From Lachnospiraceae bacterium XPB1003 (GTDB lineage: Bacteria; Bacillota; Clostridia; Lachnospirales; Lachnospiraceae), in the NCBI GenBank assembly GCA_900102065.1, contig FMVK01000002.1, positions 1-64,000 of the forward strand: a DNA stretch of 64,000 nt, read 5' to 3'. The translations under genes and the position numbers were made by a program. Below, one piece after another: positions 26,127 through 33,624 of this stretch. The notes under the pieces are model-generated. The model saw nothing but the letters and a program-made list of their open reading frames with translations. It made no database searches and was not told the origin of the DNA. Every line of letters begins with the position of its first letter. Within the stretch, counting starts at the first letter, position 1.

Positions 26127-27155
26127 ATGGATACGCTTTTTACCTGGTATGATGTGATCATAAGTGTATATCTCGGTTTTCTCATCGATTGTATCTTCGG
26201 CGATCCACAGGGATTTCCGCATCCCGTGAGATTCATAGGCAGTCTTATTTTTCTTCTGGAAAAGCTTCTGCTTCATGAAAAAAATCCAAACTGGTTAAAG
26301 CGATTATTGGGAGGTGTATTAGTCCTGATTGTACTTGCCGTGACAGGCGGAGTAACCTTCGGGATAGTTTTTGCATCCTATTATTTTGAGTACAGATATT
26401 TCGGAACAAAATATATTTCAATATTTGTCATGAGTCTTATCAGCGCCAGCTGCATCGCATCAAGAGACCTGATGGATGCGGCCATGAAAGTATGCAGGCC
26501 TCTCATAAGGGATAATATCCAAGAAGCAAGGCAGGCAGTAGCCATGATAGTCGGACGTGATACCGAATTTCTTGACGGGGAGGGGATAGCCAGGGCGGCA
26601 GTAGAAACCGTTGCCGAGAACACTAATGACGGGGTGATAGCACCGATCTTTTTCCTTTTTCTGGGAGGCCCCGTGGGTGGGATGTTATATAAAGCCATCA
26701 ATACAATGGATTCCATGATCGGATATAAAAACAGAAAGTATGGATATTTCGGAACGGCAGCAGCCAGGCTGGATGATATAGCAGGATTTATCCCGGCTCG
26801 CCTCAGCGCTTTACTTATGGTTGTGGCTGCCTTTATCCTGCGCTTTGATTCCGCTAATGCATGGAGGATATTTATCAGGGACAGATATAAGCATGCAAGC
26901 CCCAATTCCGCTCAGTGCGAAAGTGTATGCGCCGGAGCGCTTGAACTAAGGCTGGCCGGAGATGCATATTATTCGGGGACTCTTGTTAAGAAGGAGTATA
27001 TCGGTGATCCGATACGTGAGATAGCTCCGGGAGATATCATCAGAGCCTGCAAGCTGATGTATGGGACAGTGATACTGATGCTGGCGGTTATCGCTGCTTT
27101 TCTGCCGCTTATCCGGCGGATTGGAGCATTTTCAGTATTCTATCCCTTTACGTGA
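26127..27155 (+). CDS. cbiB: Adenosylcobinamide-phosphate synthase
   Basis: CbiB attaches aminopropanol phosphate, made by the CobD decarboxylase above, to adenosylcobyric acid. The 342-residue membrane protein has the family blocks GFLIDCIFGDPQGFPHPVRFIG, VAENTNDGVIAPIFFLFLGGPVGGMLYKAINTMDSMIGY (split over two helices) and SPNSAQCESVCAGALELRL. It is the last plus-strand gene of the operon. Its 3' end overlaps the convergent cobO gene by 24 bases, so no terminator separates them. Confidence 0.95.
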   Translation: MDTLFTWYDVIISVYLGFLIDCIFGDPQGFPHPVRFIGSLIFLLEKLLLHEKNPNWLKRLLGGVLVLIVLAVTGGVTFGIVFASYYFEYRYFGTKYISIFVMSLISASCIASRDLMDAAMKVCRPLIRDNIQEARQAVAMIVGRDTEFLDGEGIARAAVETVAENTNDGVIAPIFFLFLGGPVGGMLYKAINTMDSMIGYKNRKYGYFGTAAARLDDIAGFIPARLSALLMVVAAFILRFDSANAWRIFIRDRYKHASPNSAQCESVCAGALELRLAGDAYYSGTLVKKEYIGDPIREIAPGDIIRACKLMYGTVILMLAVIAAFLPLIRRIGAFSVFYPFT

Positions 27156-27671
27156 TGCAACGCCCAGTGCAAAAGGATGTTTGATTGCACTGATTAGAGA
27201 ATGATAATCGGCTATGTCAGTAATATATTCGGGCATATTTCTGCCTGTCAGGATCAGTTCGGTCCCGGCAGGTTTATTTTTTATAAAATCAAGAACCTTT
27301 TCTTTATCAAGTATGCTCTTATTCAAAGCTGCTGCCATCTCGTCGAAAACGATCATGCCGTAGTGGGCTGCATTGGAAACAGCATATTCAAAATTATCAT
27401 TACTGATCTGTTTGCAGAGCTCTTTTTCTTCATCATTCATAGCGGAGTAGAACTTCTCAAGACCATCCTGACGTTTTACTGTTATTCCAGATTTTTTGAG
27501 TATATTTATCTCTCCGCTGGGACGGCCTTTTAAGAATTGCACGAAAAGAACATTGCCGCCGCTGCCTGTGAATCTTATGGCAGCGCCGACGGCTGCGGTT
27601 GTTTTTCCTTTGCCTTCTCCGGTATAAACCTGTATCATACCGCGCGTGGCTTTGGGCTCTTTTTCGTCCAT
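27132..27671 (-). CDS. cobO: Cob(I)yrinic acid a,c-diamide adenosyltransferase (CobA/BtuR type)
   Basis: This enzyme transfers the 5'-deoxyadenosyl group from ATP to Co(I) corrinoids. The 179-residue protein has MIQVYTGEGKGKTTAAVG with the family P-loop, VLFVQFLKG, VFDEMAAAL and the ELILTGRNMPEYI block. Length is normal. It runs against the main operon and converges with cbiB, with overlapping ends, so it has its own transcription start. AGAGGA precedes the ATG. It completes the coenzyme part of the pathway. Confidence 0.96.
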   Translation of the reverse strand: MDEKEPKATRGMIQVYTGEGKGKTTAAVGAAIRFTGSGGNVLFVQFLKGRPSGEINILKKSGITVKRQDGLEKFYSAMNDEEKELCKQISNDNFEYAVSNAAHYGMIVFDEMAAALNKSILDKEKVLDFIKNKPAGTELILTGRNMPEYITDIADYHSLISAIKHPFALGVASRKGIEY

Positions 27672-27702
27672 AAATCCTCTTGTTTCTGATCGATCTAATT
27701 CA

Positions 27703-28932
27703 TTAATTATTTTCGGGAGGCGCGGGGAATCCGTTAGGGAACATGGAATTTACGATCTCCGTAACCTCTTCTCCGTTAACGGTTACTTTTCCGCCCGATA
27801 ATACTGCTTCGTTATCAAAATCAAAGGCAAACTGTGCCGTTATATTGACTTCTCCGCCGTTGATATACAGGCTTCCGTTGACATCTATGGCATCTGTATC
27901 ACCGGCGCCCGTGGTTATAGTTAATATACCTCCGTTTATTGTAACCCGGGGAGTGAAGGCGGAAGATTTATCCGACGCGTTGATACCGTCGTCGGAAGCT
28001 TTGATTGTTACATTTCCACCATTTTGAGCATATACGGTGCTTTCAATACCCTCGGAACTTGATATATCGAATGAGCCGCCATCGACAGTGATATTTGTCA
28101 CGGCCTGTATCCCGTTGTTGCCTGCGGATATAACAAAGTTACCGCCTGAGAAATATGCGGACCCTTTGGAAGTATCATCTTTATCTTTGCATCGTATTGC
28201 GCTTTTGGCGCTGGTGATGCTGTATGTCCCATCACAGATACTAAGGGAATCCTTTGCTTCTATTCCGTTTCCGTCCGTTATGATGGAGTAGGTGCCACCG
28301 GTAAATTTCACGTCATCTTTTCCGGTTATACCGTTGCCCTTTGCCGAGTTGATGTTAAGGACACCGAGACCGTTTAATGTGATGTCGTCTTTTGCGAAGA
28401 TGACAGCGTCTGTATTGGTATCTCCGTCGGAAATGAATTCTCCGGATACTTTAAGATCGTTCTCTGTATTTTCACCGGTAGTAATAAATACTTTCTTGGC
28501 TGAAACTACATATATACAGGGAAAGTTATCATTGGTGATATCTGTGCCCTTTAATACGATCTGAACCTTTGCTTCTTTTCCGGCATCTACGCGAAGAGTG
28601 CAGTTTGAAGCGCTTCCGCTGAAAACATATACACCTTCGGAATCGATCGTCAGGGTTTCGTTATTTGCTGCAGTGAGTACTGTCGCCCCTTTTTCGTCGG
28701 CGGTCTGTTTTAGATCTCTTTCGGTAAAAATATCTTTTGTGTCTGTAGAAGCATCATCAGATGATATATCGGGAACATCTGCAGCAGAACCTGACTGTAC
28801 TGCAAGGGAGGGCGTTTCTCCGGAAGATACTGACTGACCCTGAGCAGTATCATTTTTTGCACAGCCTGTTGCTGAGAGTGTCAGGATAATTGCGGTTATC
28901 AAAGCGTATGCTGCTGTATTTCTTTTTTTCAT
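27703..28932 (-). CDS. DUF4353-type carbohydrate-binding-like surface lipoprotein
   Basis: This 409-residue protein starts with a lipoprotein signal ending SATGC (Cys near residue 24) and a Ser/Asp-rich linker. The rest is a repetitive beta-solenoid-like region. Rungs include EGVYVFSGSASNCTLRV, DAVIFAKDDITLNGLGVLNI, GNGITGKDDVKFTGGTYSI and TITTGAGDTDAIDVNGSLYINGG. The pattern matches the DUF4353 group, often annotated as a carbohydrate-binding domain. It has no catalytic motif that I can see. It lies upstream of cobO on the same strand, 31 bases apart, but shows no functional link to B12. Surface glycan binding is only a guess. Confidence 0.8.
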   Translation of the reverse strand: MKKRNTAAYALITAIILTLSATGCAKNDTAQGQSVSSGETPSLAVQSGSAADVPDISSDDASTDTKDIFTERDLKQTADEKGATVLTAANNETLTIDSEGVYVFSGSASNCTLRVDAGKEAKVQIVLKGTDITNDNFPCIYVVSAKKVFITTGENTENDLKVSGEFISDGDTNTDAVIFAKDDITLNGLGVLNINSAKGNGITGKDDVKFTGGTYSIITDGNGIEAKDSLSICDGTYSITSAKSAIRCKDKDDTSKGSAYFSGGNFVISAGNNGIQAVTNITVDGGSFDISSSEGIESTVYAQNGGNVTIKASDDGINASDKSSAFTPRVTINGGILTITTGAGDTDAIDVNGSLYINGGEVNITAQFAFDFDNEAVLSGGKVTVNGEEVTEIVNSMFPNGFPAPPENN

Positions 28933-29051
28933 TGTAAAACCTCTCTTTCTTCCGGCATTTAGTATAATTCATTTCGGATATAAAATTAAGTTGAAATAGA
29001 GAAGGGGTGGATCTGCGTTCATATATGAAAGAAAAAAATTTAAAAAAGTTC

Positions 29052-29080
29052 TTGACTTATGATCACTGAAGTGTAATAAT
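29052..29080 (+). promoter_or_regulatory. Promoter of the tRNA-Gly gene
   Basis: TTGACT (29052-29057) and AATAAT (29075-29080) are separated by 17 bases. The start of the tRNA lies 13 bases after the -10 box. This is close to the consensus for the main sigma factor. Confidence 0.7.
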
Positions 29081-29092
29081 AGCATTCGTGTC

Positions 29093-29163
29093 GCGGGTGT
29101 AGTTCAATGGTAGAATGTCAGCCTTCCAAGCTGAATACGGGGGTCCGATTCCCCTCACCCGCT
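29093..29163 (+). tRNA. tRNA-Gly (anticodon UCC)
   Basis: The 71-base sequence folds as a cloverleaf: acceptor GCGGGTG with CACCCGC, a D-arm around GTTCAATGGTAGAAT, anticodon stem TCAGC/GCTGA with loop CTTCCAA (anticodon TCC), and T-arm GGGTCCGATTCCCC, close to the usual GGTTCGA form. The discriminator base is T. The 3' CCA is not encoded. The gene stands alone with its own promoter and terminator. Confidence 0.95.
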
Positions 29164-29177
29164 TGAACGAATGGCAG

Positions 29178-29205
29178 AGCTTCGGTTTATACCGAAGCTT
29201 TTTTT
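29178..29205 (+). terminator. Terminator of the tRNA-Gly gene
   Basis: AGCTTCGGT and ACCGAAGCT form a perfect 9-bp stem around TTAT and are followed by six T residues. Confidence 0.92.
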
Positions 29206-29224
29206 ATGCCGTTTTTCAGTCGTG

Positions 29225-29273
29225 TTAAGCTCATATTAAGGTTACATTAAGTTTCTTTTAACGTTCCATTATG
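29225..29273 (+). promoter_or_regulatory. 11-bp-phased TTAAG array, probable response-regulator binding sites
   Basis: TTAAG occurs at 29225, 29236 and 29247, TTAAC at 29258 and a weaker TTATG at 29269, each exactly 11 bases after the last. One site per helical turn on the same face is typical of OmpR/PhoB-family regulators such as PhoP, whose Bacillus boxes are TTAACA-like at 11-bp spacing. The array lies about 130 bases ahead of the ABC system and after the tRNA terminator, so it most likely controls that system. No two-component genes lie next to it in the window. Confidence 0.6.
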
Positions 29274-29405
29274 TTTCTTTTATTATTCGTTTTTTTAATG
29301 TTTATGCGGGTTTTATCCCTTAAATACGCTTGTAAAATAATCCCCGGGTGTTATTATGACATAGGACATATTTTTTTTATGTAAACAACATGTGGAGTTA
29401 CTTAA

Positions 29406-30248
29406 ATGGAAAGACCTGTTATCCGTGTCAAGGATCTGTACAAGATATACAGGATAGGAACGAATAAAGTATATGCATTGAACGGAGTTGATTTTTCTGT
29501 TTCCAAGGGTGAGTTTTGTTGCATAGTAGGTACTTCGGGCTCAGGTAAATCCACACTTCTCAATATGATGGCCGGTCTGGAACCGCCTACAAAAGGCGAG
29601 ATTATAGTGGCGGGGGAACATATCGAGAAAAAAAACGAAGCCGGGCTTGTCCTTTTCAGACAGGCGCATGTAGGCTTCATCTTTCAGTCATATAATCTTT
29701 TGCCAAATCTGACAGCACTTGAAAATGTTGCCATGCCTTTAACTTTCCAGGGAGTTCCGAAGGCCGTGAGACTTAAGAGAGCGATGAAAATGCTCAGCCT
29801 TGTCGGCCTTGAAAAATATGTACGCCACAGGCCGGGACAGATGTCCGGCGGACAGCAGCAAAGGGTCGGTATAGCCAGAGCGCTTGTTGTGAAACCTGAG
29901 ATAGTTTTTGCGGATGAGCCTACGGGAAACCTCGATTCCAATACAACAATGGATGTGCTCAATCTGATCCGCAAGATCGTTCACGAAGAAGGGCAGACAG
30001 TGGTGATGGTAACGCATGATAATAATCTGGCGGCATACGGTGACAAGATAATCCATATTAAGGATGGAAGGATCACCGAGATAGAAGACAACAGGAAAAA
30101 GGCTAAAGAAAATGCACTCGCCGGACTTGAGGTGGGTGGCACACTTGCATCGGCATCGACAGCGCAGAGCGAAGTTTCCATATGGGATGAGATAGAGAAT
30201 ATCAAAGCGGACAAGAAAGAAACAACAGACCCGGACGAACAGACCTGA
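29406..30248 (+). CDS. ABC transporter ATP-binding protein, LolD/MacB-type
   Basis: This 280-residue ATPase has Walker A GTSGSGKST, Q-loop FIFQSYNLLPNLTALENV, signature MSGGQQQRVGIARAL and Walker B VFADEPTGNLDS, with the switch His in MVTHDNN. The Q-loop and NLD pattern place it in the MacB/LolD/FtsE group, which works as mechanotransmission or export systems. About 45 extra C-terminal residues are polar and acidic. GGAG precedes the ATG. It forms an operon with the following surface protein and MacB-type permease, spaced 15 and 5 bases apart. Confidence 0.93.
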   Translation: MERPVIRVKDLYKIYRIGTNKVYALNGVDFSVSKGEFCCIVGTSGSGKSTLLNMMAGLEPPTKGEIIVAGEHIEKKNEAGLVLFRQAHVGFIFQSYNLLPNLTALENVAMPLTFQGVPKAVRLKRAMKMLSLVGLEKYVRHRPGQMSGGQQQRVGIARALVVKPEIVFADEPTGNLDSNTTMDVLNLIRKIVHEEGQTVVMVTHDNNLAAYGDKIIHIKDGRITEIEDNRKKAKENALAGLEVGGTLASASTAQSEVSIWDEIENIKADKKETTDPDEQT

Positions 30249-30263
30249 GCAGGAGAAGTAAAA

Positions 30264-32066
30264 ATGAATAACAGATTTAATAATGTGAACACAGGAAAAA
30301 ACAGACAAGGCGCGTATGCTTTTGCTGCAAGGATCATGCTTGTCATACTTACGATGGCCGTATGTCTAATGATACCGACACCTGCCGATAAGGCGAATGC
30401 CGTCTCGATCTCCGTAAACGGTGATGAGAAGGGCATGATCAAAAACAGCGACAGAGAAGCGGCATATGTAATTCTCATTGAATACATGAACGATCTGAAG
30501 AGACGTGATCTCTCTGCGGCACAAAAGGCAGAGCTTGATGAGATCATGTATGATGCAAATGTTTTTATCGCCAATACAGAGATGACAGTCAATCAGCTGG
30601 CAACTTACGAAGTTACAGTAAAGGAAAGGATGGAAGCGGCTGCGGCAAAGGAGGTGCCCAGTGCCAACAAATTCCTGTTCATAGACAATACAAGTGCGAT
30701 AACAGCAGCCAAATATGATGAACAGACCGCGATCACATTGTCTGTTGTTAATCTGGGAGATACATCAGTAAGCGATGTGGTCATTACGCCGGTTGTGGAT
30801 ACCAGTAAGAAGAAGTGGCCGTTCGTTATCCAGACCGCATCGGATGCCCGCGTGATCGATAACATCGCACCGGCTAAATCCATTGAACAGTCGGTTGGAC
30901 TTGCAAAGCAGGCAACATGGTATTTTGTTGTGGCTTCCGATGCCATGACAGGAGTTTATCCTATCACATTTCATGCGATCTACTACCGAAACGGTGCCGT
31001 AGAAGAGGCTGATCTTAAGACTTATATCAATATCACGGGAAAGGCTTCCAGCGGCAAGCTCGAAACGGATGATGAAGCCACACCGACAGAGACACTTAAG
31101 ACATCCACTCCCAGGATAATAGTCACCGGATTTACTACCGATCCCGAGACTGTTATGGCAGGAGATACTTTCAATCTGACAGTCACTGTTGAGAACACAT
31201 CGGATAAGACTGCGGTATCCAATATACAGTTTGATTTTAAGGCTGCGCAGGAGGGCTCTGAAAAAGAGACGACATACGAAGCATTCCTTCCTACATCCGG
31301 TTCGTCCACCTTGTATGTAGACAGGATAGGGCCGGGAGAGAGTACTGATCTTTCCATCGAAATGACGGCAAGGGCAGATCTTACTCAAAAACCCTATGTC
31401 ATCAATCTTGATATGGCATATGAGGATTCTAAACACAATCCTTATACGGCTCAGAGTAATGTGTCCATTCCTGTAAAGCAGGAAGCAAGGGTTGATTCCG
31501 GTGACGCTGAGATCACGCCTGAAAATGTTGAAGTGGGACAGAGCGTGAATGTAATGTTCCCGGTCTATAATAAGGGTAAGACCATTCTTTATAATGTACA
31601 GGTTGAATTTGTAAGTGAATCATTTACCGGAGGAAGTACATTCCTTGGCAAACTTGATCCCGGCGCAACCGGAAATGTGGATGCCATGCTTGATGCTGTG
31701 GCAGCGACGGAAGATGAAGGTATCGTCAAAGCCGTGATCTCCTATGAGGATGAAGCGGGAAATGTTACCGAAGTTGAGAAGGAACTGAACATATTTGTTT
31801 CAGAGTCATACGGAGACGATATGTACGATATGCCCGAGATAGATGAAGACGGGGACGGCATCATGGACGGAATGGATTACGATGGTGACGGCATTATAGA
31901 TGAGTACTACGGCCCTCAGAAGAAGTCATTTTCGATACCCTGGTGGGTTTGGCTTATTGTCGGATTTTTCGGTGTTGCAGTCATCGTGGTCGTTATCGTG
32001 ATCATAGTGGTCGCAAAGAAGAAAAAACTGGCTGCCGAACTTGCGAAGATTGATGATGAGGAGTAA
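30264..32066 (+). CDS. Membrane-anchored CARDB-like surface protein of an ABC system
   Basis: This 600-residue protein has an N-terminal signal or anchor (about 15-45) and a large extracellular part. That part has at least three immunoglobulin-like CARDB-type domains, seen in repeats such as SVVNLGDTSVSDVVITP, LTVTVENTSDKTAVSNIQFDF and VNVMFPVYNKGKTILYNVQVEF. Near residues 528-548 a calcium-loop-like DEDGDGIMDG/DYDGDGIIDE pair occurs just before a single C-terminal helix (IPWWVWLIVGFFG onward) and a KKKK end. It sits between ATPase and permease and may replace the MacA-type adaptor as the extracellular partner. The role is inferred from gene order. Confidence 0.8.
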   Translation: MNNRFNNVNTGKNRQGAYAFAARIMLVILTMAVCLMIPTPADKANAVSISVNGDEKGMIKNSDREAAYVILIEYMNDLKRRDLSAAQKAELDEIMYDANVFIANTEMTVNQLATYEVTVKERMEAAAAKEVPSANKFLFIDNTSAITAAKYDEQTAITLSVVNLGDTSVSDVVITPVVDTSKKKWPFVIQTASDARVIDNIAPAKSIEQSVGLAKQATWYFVVASDAMTGVYPITFHAIYYRNGAVEEADLKTYINITGKASSGKLETDDEATPTETLKTSTPRIIVTGFTTDPETVMAGDTFNLTVTVENTSDKTAVSNIQFDFKAAQEGSEKETTYEAFLPTSGSSTLYVDRIGPGESTDLSIEMTARADLTQKPYVINLDMAYEDSKHNPYTAQSNVSIPVKQEARVDSGDAEITPENVEVGQSVNVMFPVYNKGKTILYNVQVEFVSESFTGGSTFLGKLDPGATGNVDAMLDAVAATEDEGIVKAVISYEDEAGNVTEVEKELNIFVSESYGDDMYDMPEIDEDGDGIMDGMDYDGDGIIDEYYGPQKKSFSIPWWVWLIVGFFGVAVIVVVIVIIVVAKKKKLAAELAKIDDEE

Positions 32067-32071
32067 CAAAA

Positions 32072-33460
32072 TTGAGATTATCCGATCTTCTGGGGATGAG
32101 CCTCGGAAGCCTGTTTAAAAGAAAAGCAAGAACGATACTGACAGTACTGGGCGTTATCATCGGTACAGTCAGTATTGTTGTGATGATAAGCCTTGGTATC
32201 GGAATGAAGAATTCCATGCTTGAGAGCGTATCGCAATACGGAAGTCTCACCACTGTTGAAGTGGAACAGCCTAACAGATATTCGCAGGAAGGAACCGAGA
32301 GGAGCGATAAGGAACTTGAAAAGCTCTATATTGATGACGAACTGGTGGAAGAGATAAAAACTTTCCCTCACGTTACAGAGGTTTATCCTACGCTCAATGT
32401 GGATATAATCTTAAAAAGCGGACAGTATTATTCTTATACGACTCTTGAAGGAAGAAGTATCAATTCCTTAAGATCATCAGGGATGAAGCTGGGGCAGGGA
32501 GAATTCCCGAAAGAGGGCGATCCGCTCTCGTTCATCTACGGAAATATGGTCCTGGCTTACTTCAGTAATCCCAAAACGGGATATACGCCTTACTGGGATA
32601 CGGGAAAGCTTTTGGATATCGATCTTATGGGCGGAAGCGTTTTTACCGTTTTCGAAGTGGATGATTATTTCGGGTCTTTAAACGGAGGCCTGGATGACGA
32701 CGGTGTGGCCATAAAGATGCCCAAAAAGTATATGATCCCTACGGCAGGGATCGTTGAAGGCGGACCTGAAGACTATAATGCTTTTGCGTGGAATGTATAT
32801 TGCGATATAGAACCGCTTAAAGCCGAGCTTAAGAGGATATACAGAGGAAAAGCGATCCCGGGGCAACCGGTAAAGAAAAACGGTAAACCCTATAAAGAGA
32901 TCTTTTATTCCAAATTATATGTAGAGACGGACAGTATGGAGTCTGTTGCGGAAGTTCAGCAGATGCTGCAGGGCATGGGATACCAGACCTATTCGGAGGC
33001 TGAATGGATAGAACAGGATATGCAGGTCATGAATATAATACAGGCTGTTCTCGGCGGGATCGGTGCCGTATCGCTTTTTGTTGCCGCCATCGGAATCACT
33101 AATACAATGATGATGTCCATCTATGAGAGGACGAAGGAGATCGGCATCATGAAGGTTATAGGATGCCGGATACGTGATATTCAGGCGCTGTTCCTTATAG
33201 AAGCCGGTTATATCGGATTTATCGGAGGGACCATCGGCGTGACGATCAGCTACATCCTGTCTTTTGTACTCAATAAGATCATAGCCGGATCTTCTATCGG
33301 TGAAGAAATGGATATCGGGGCCGCCGGAATATCACAGATCCCGATATGGCTGGGCGGAGTTGCGATCATTTTTGCGGTGCTTATCGCTATGATCGCGGGA
33401 TTTTTTCCTTCGCTCCGTGCAATGAAGCTCAGCCCCCTGGCGGCCATTAGGGCAGAATAG
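32072..33460 (+). CDS. MacB-type ABC transporter permease
   Basis: This 462-residue protein has a first helix around ILTVLGVIIGTVSIVVMISLG, a long extracellular MacB-like domain (about residues 45-315), and three C-terminal helices with the FtsX block IGITNTMMMSIYERTKEIGIMKVIGCR. The end FPSLRAMKLSPLAAIRAE is typical of the family. The start is a TTG with GAGGAG ahead; no closer ATG exists. It pairs with the ATPase two genes upstream. MacB-type systems move peptides, lipids or lipoproteins away from the membrane; the substrate is unknown. Confidence 0.93.
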   Translation: MRLSDLLGMSLGSLFKRKARTILTVLGVIIGTVSIVVMISLGIGMKNSMLESVSQYGSLTTVEVEQPNRYSQEGTERSDKELEKLYIDDELVEEIKTFPHVTEVYPTLNVDIILKSGQYYSYTTLEGRSINSLRSSGMKLGQGEFPKEGDPLSFIYGNMVLAYFSNPKTGYTPYWDTGKLLDIDLMGGSVFTVFEVDDYFGSLNGGLDDDGVAIKMPKKYMIPTAGIVEGGPEDYNAFAWNVYCDIEPLKAELKRIYRGKAIPGQPVKKNGKPYKEIFYSKLYVETDSMESVAEVQQMLQGMGYQTYSEAEWIEQDMQVMNIIQAVLGGIGAVSLFVAAIGITNTMMMSIYERTKEIGIMKVIGCRIRDIQALFLIEAGYIGFIGGTIGVTISYILSFVLNKIIAGSSIGEEMDIGAAGISQIPIWLGGVAIIFAVLIAMIAGFFPSLRAMKLSPLAAIRAE

Positions 33461-33624
33461 CCGAAAATCCTTTATTTTCAAGTAAATGCAGGGTGGTAAA
33501 ACCCTGAGATTATATGTATAATATTTGTGGCTGATTATATTCGGATATCATGTATGAAGGGTGATATCTGTTGAAATATTGGATGCAGGCTCCGTCAGAA
33601 TGCATTCAGGGCTCAGGGGGAAAA

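Noticed and set aside
28037-28837. Plus-strand open frames opposite the DUF4353 lipoprotein
   Set aside because: They are antisense shadows of a repetitive gene with a clear lipoprotein signal; proline- and serine-rich translations lack any motif.
29225-29284. CRISPR-like or microsatellite repeat
   Set aside because: Only five-base cores repeat at 11-base steps and the spacers are six bases; this is the geometry of regulator sites, not of a CRISPR array. No CRISPR array or cas gene was found in the window.
33470-33505. Small hairpin after the MacB permease (CAGGGT/ACCCTG) as a terminator
   Set aside because: The stem is six base pairs and is not followed by a T run, so it is too weak to call.
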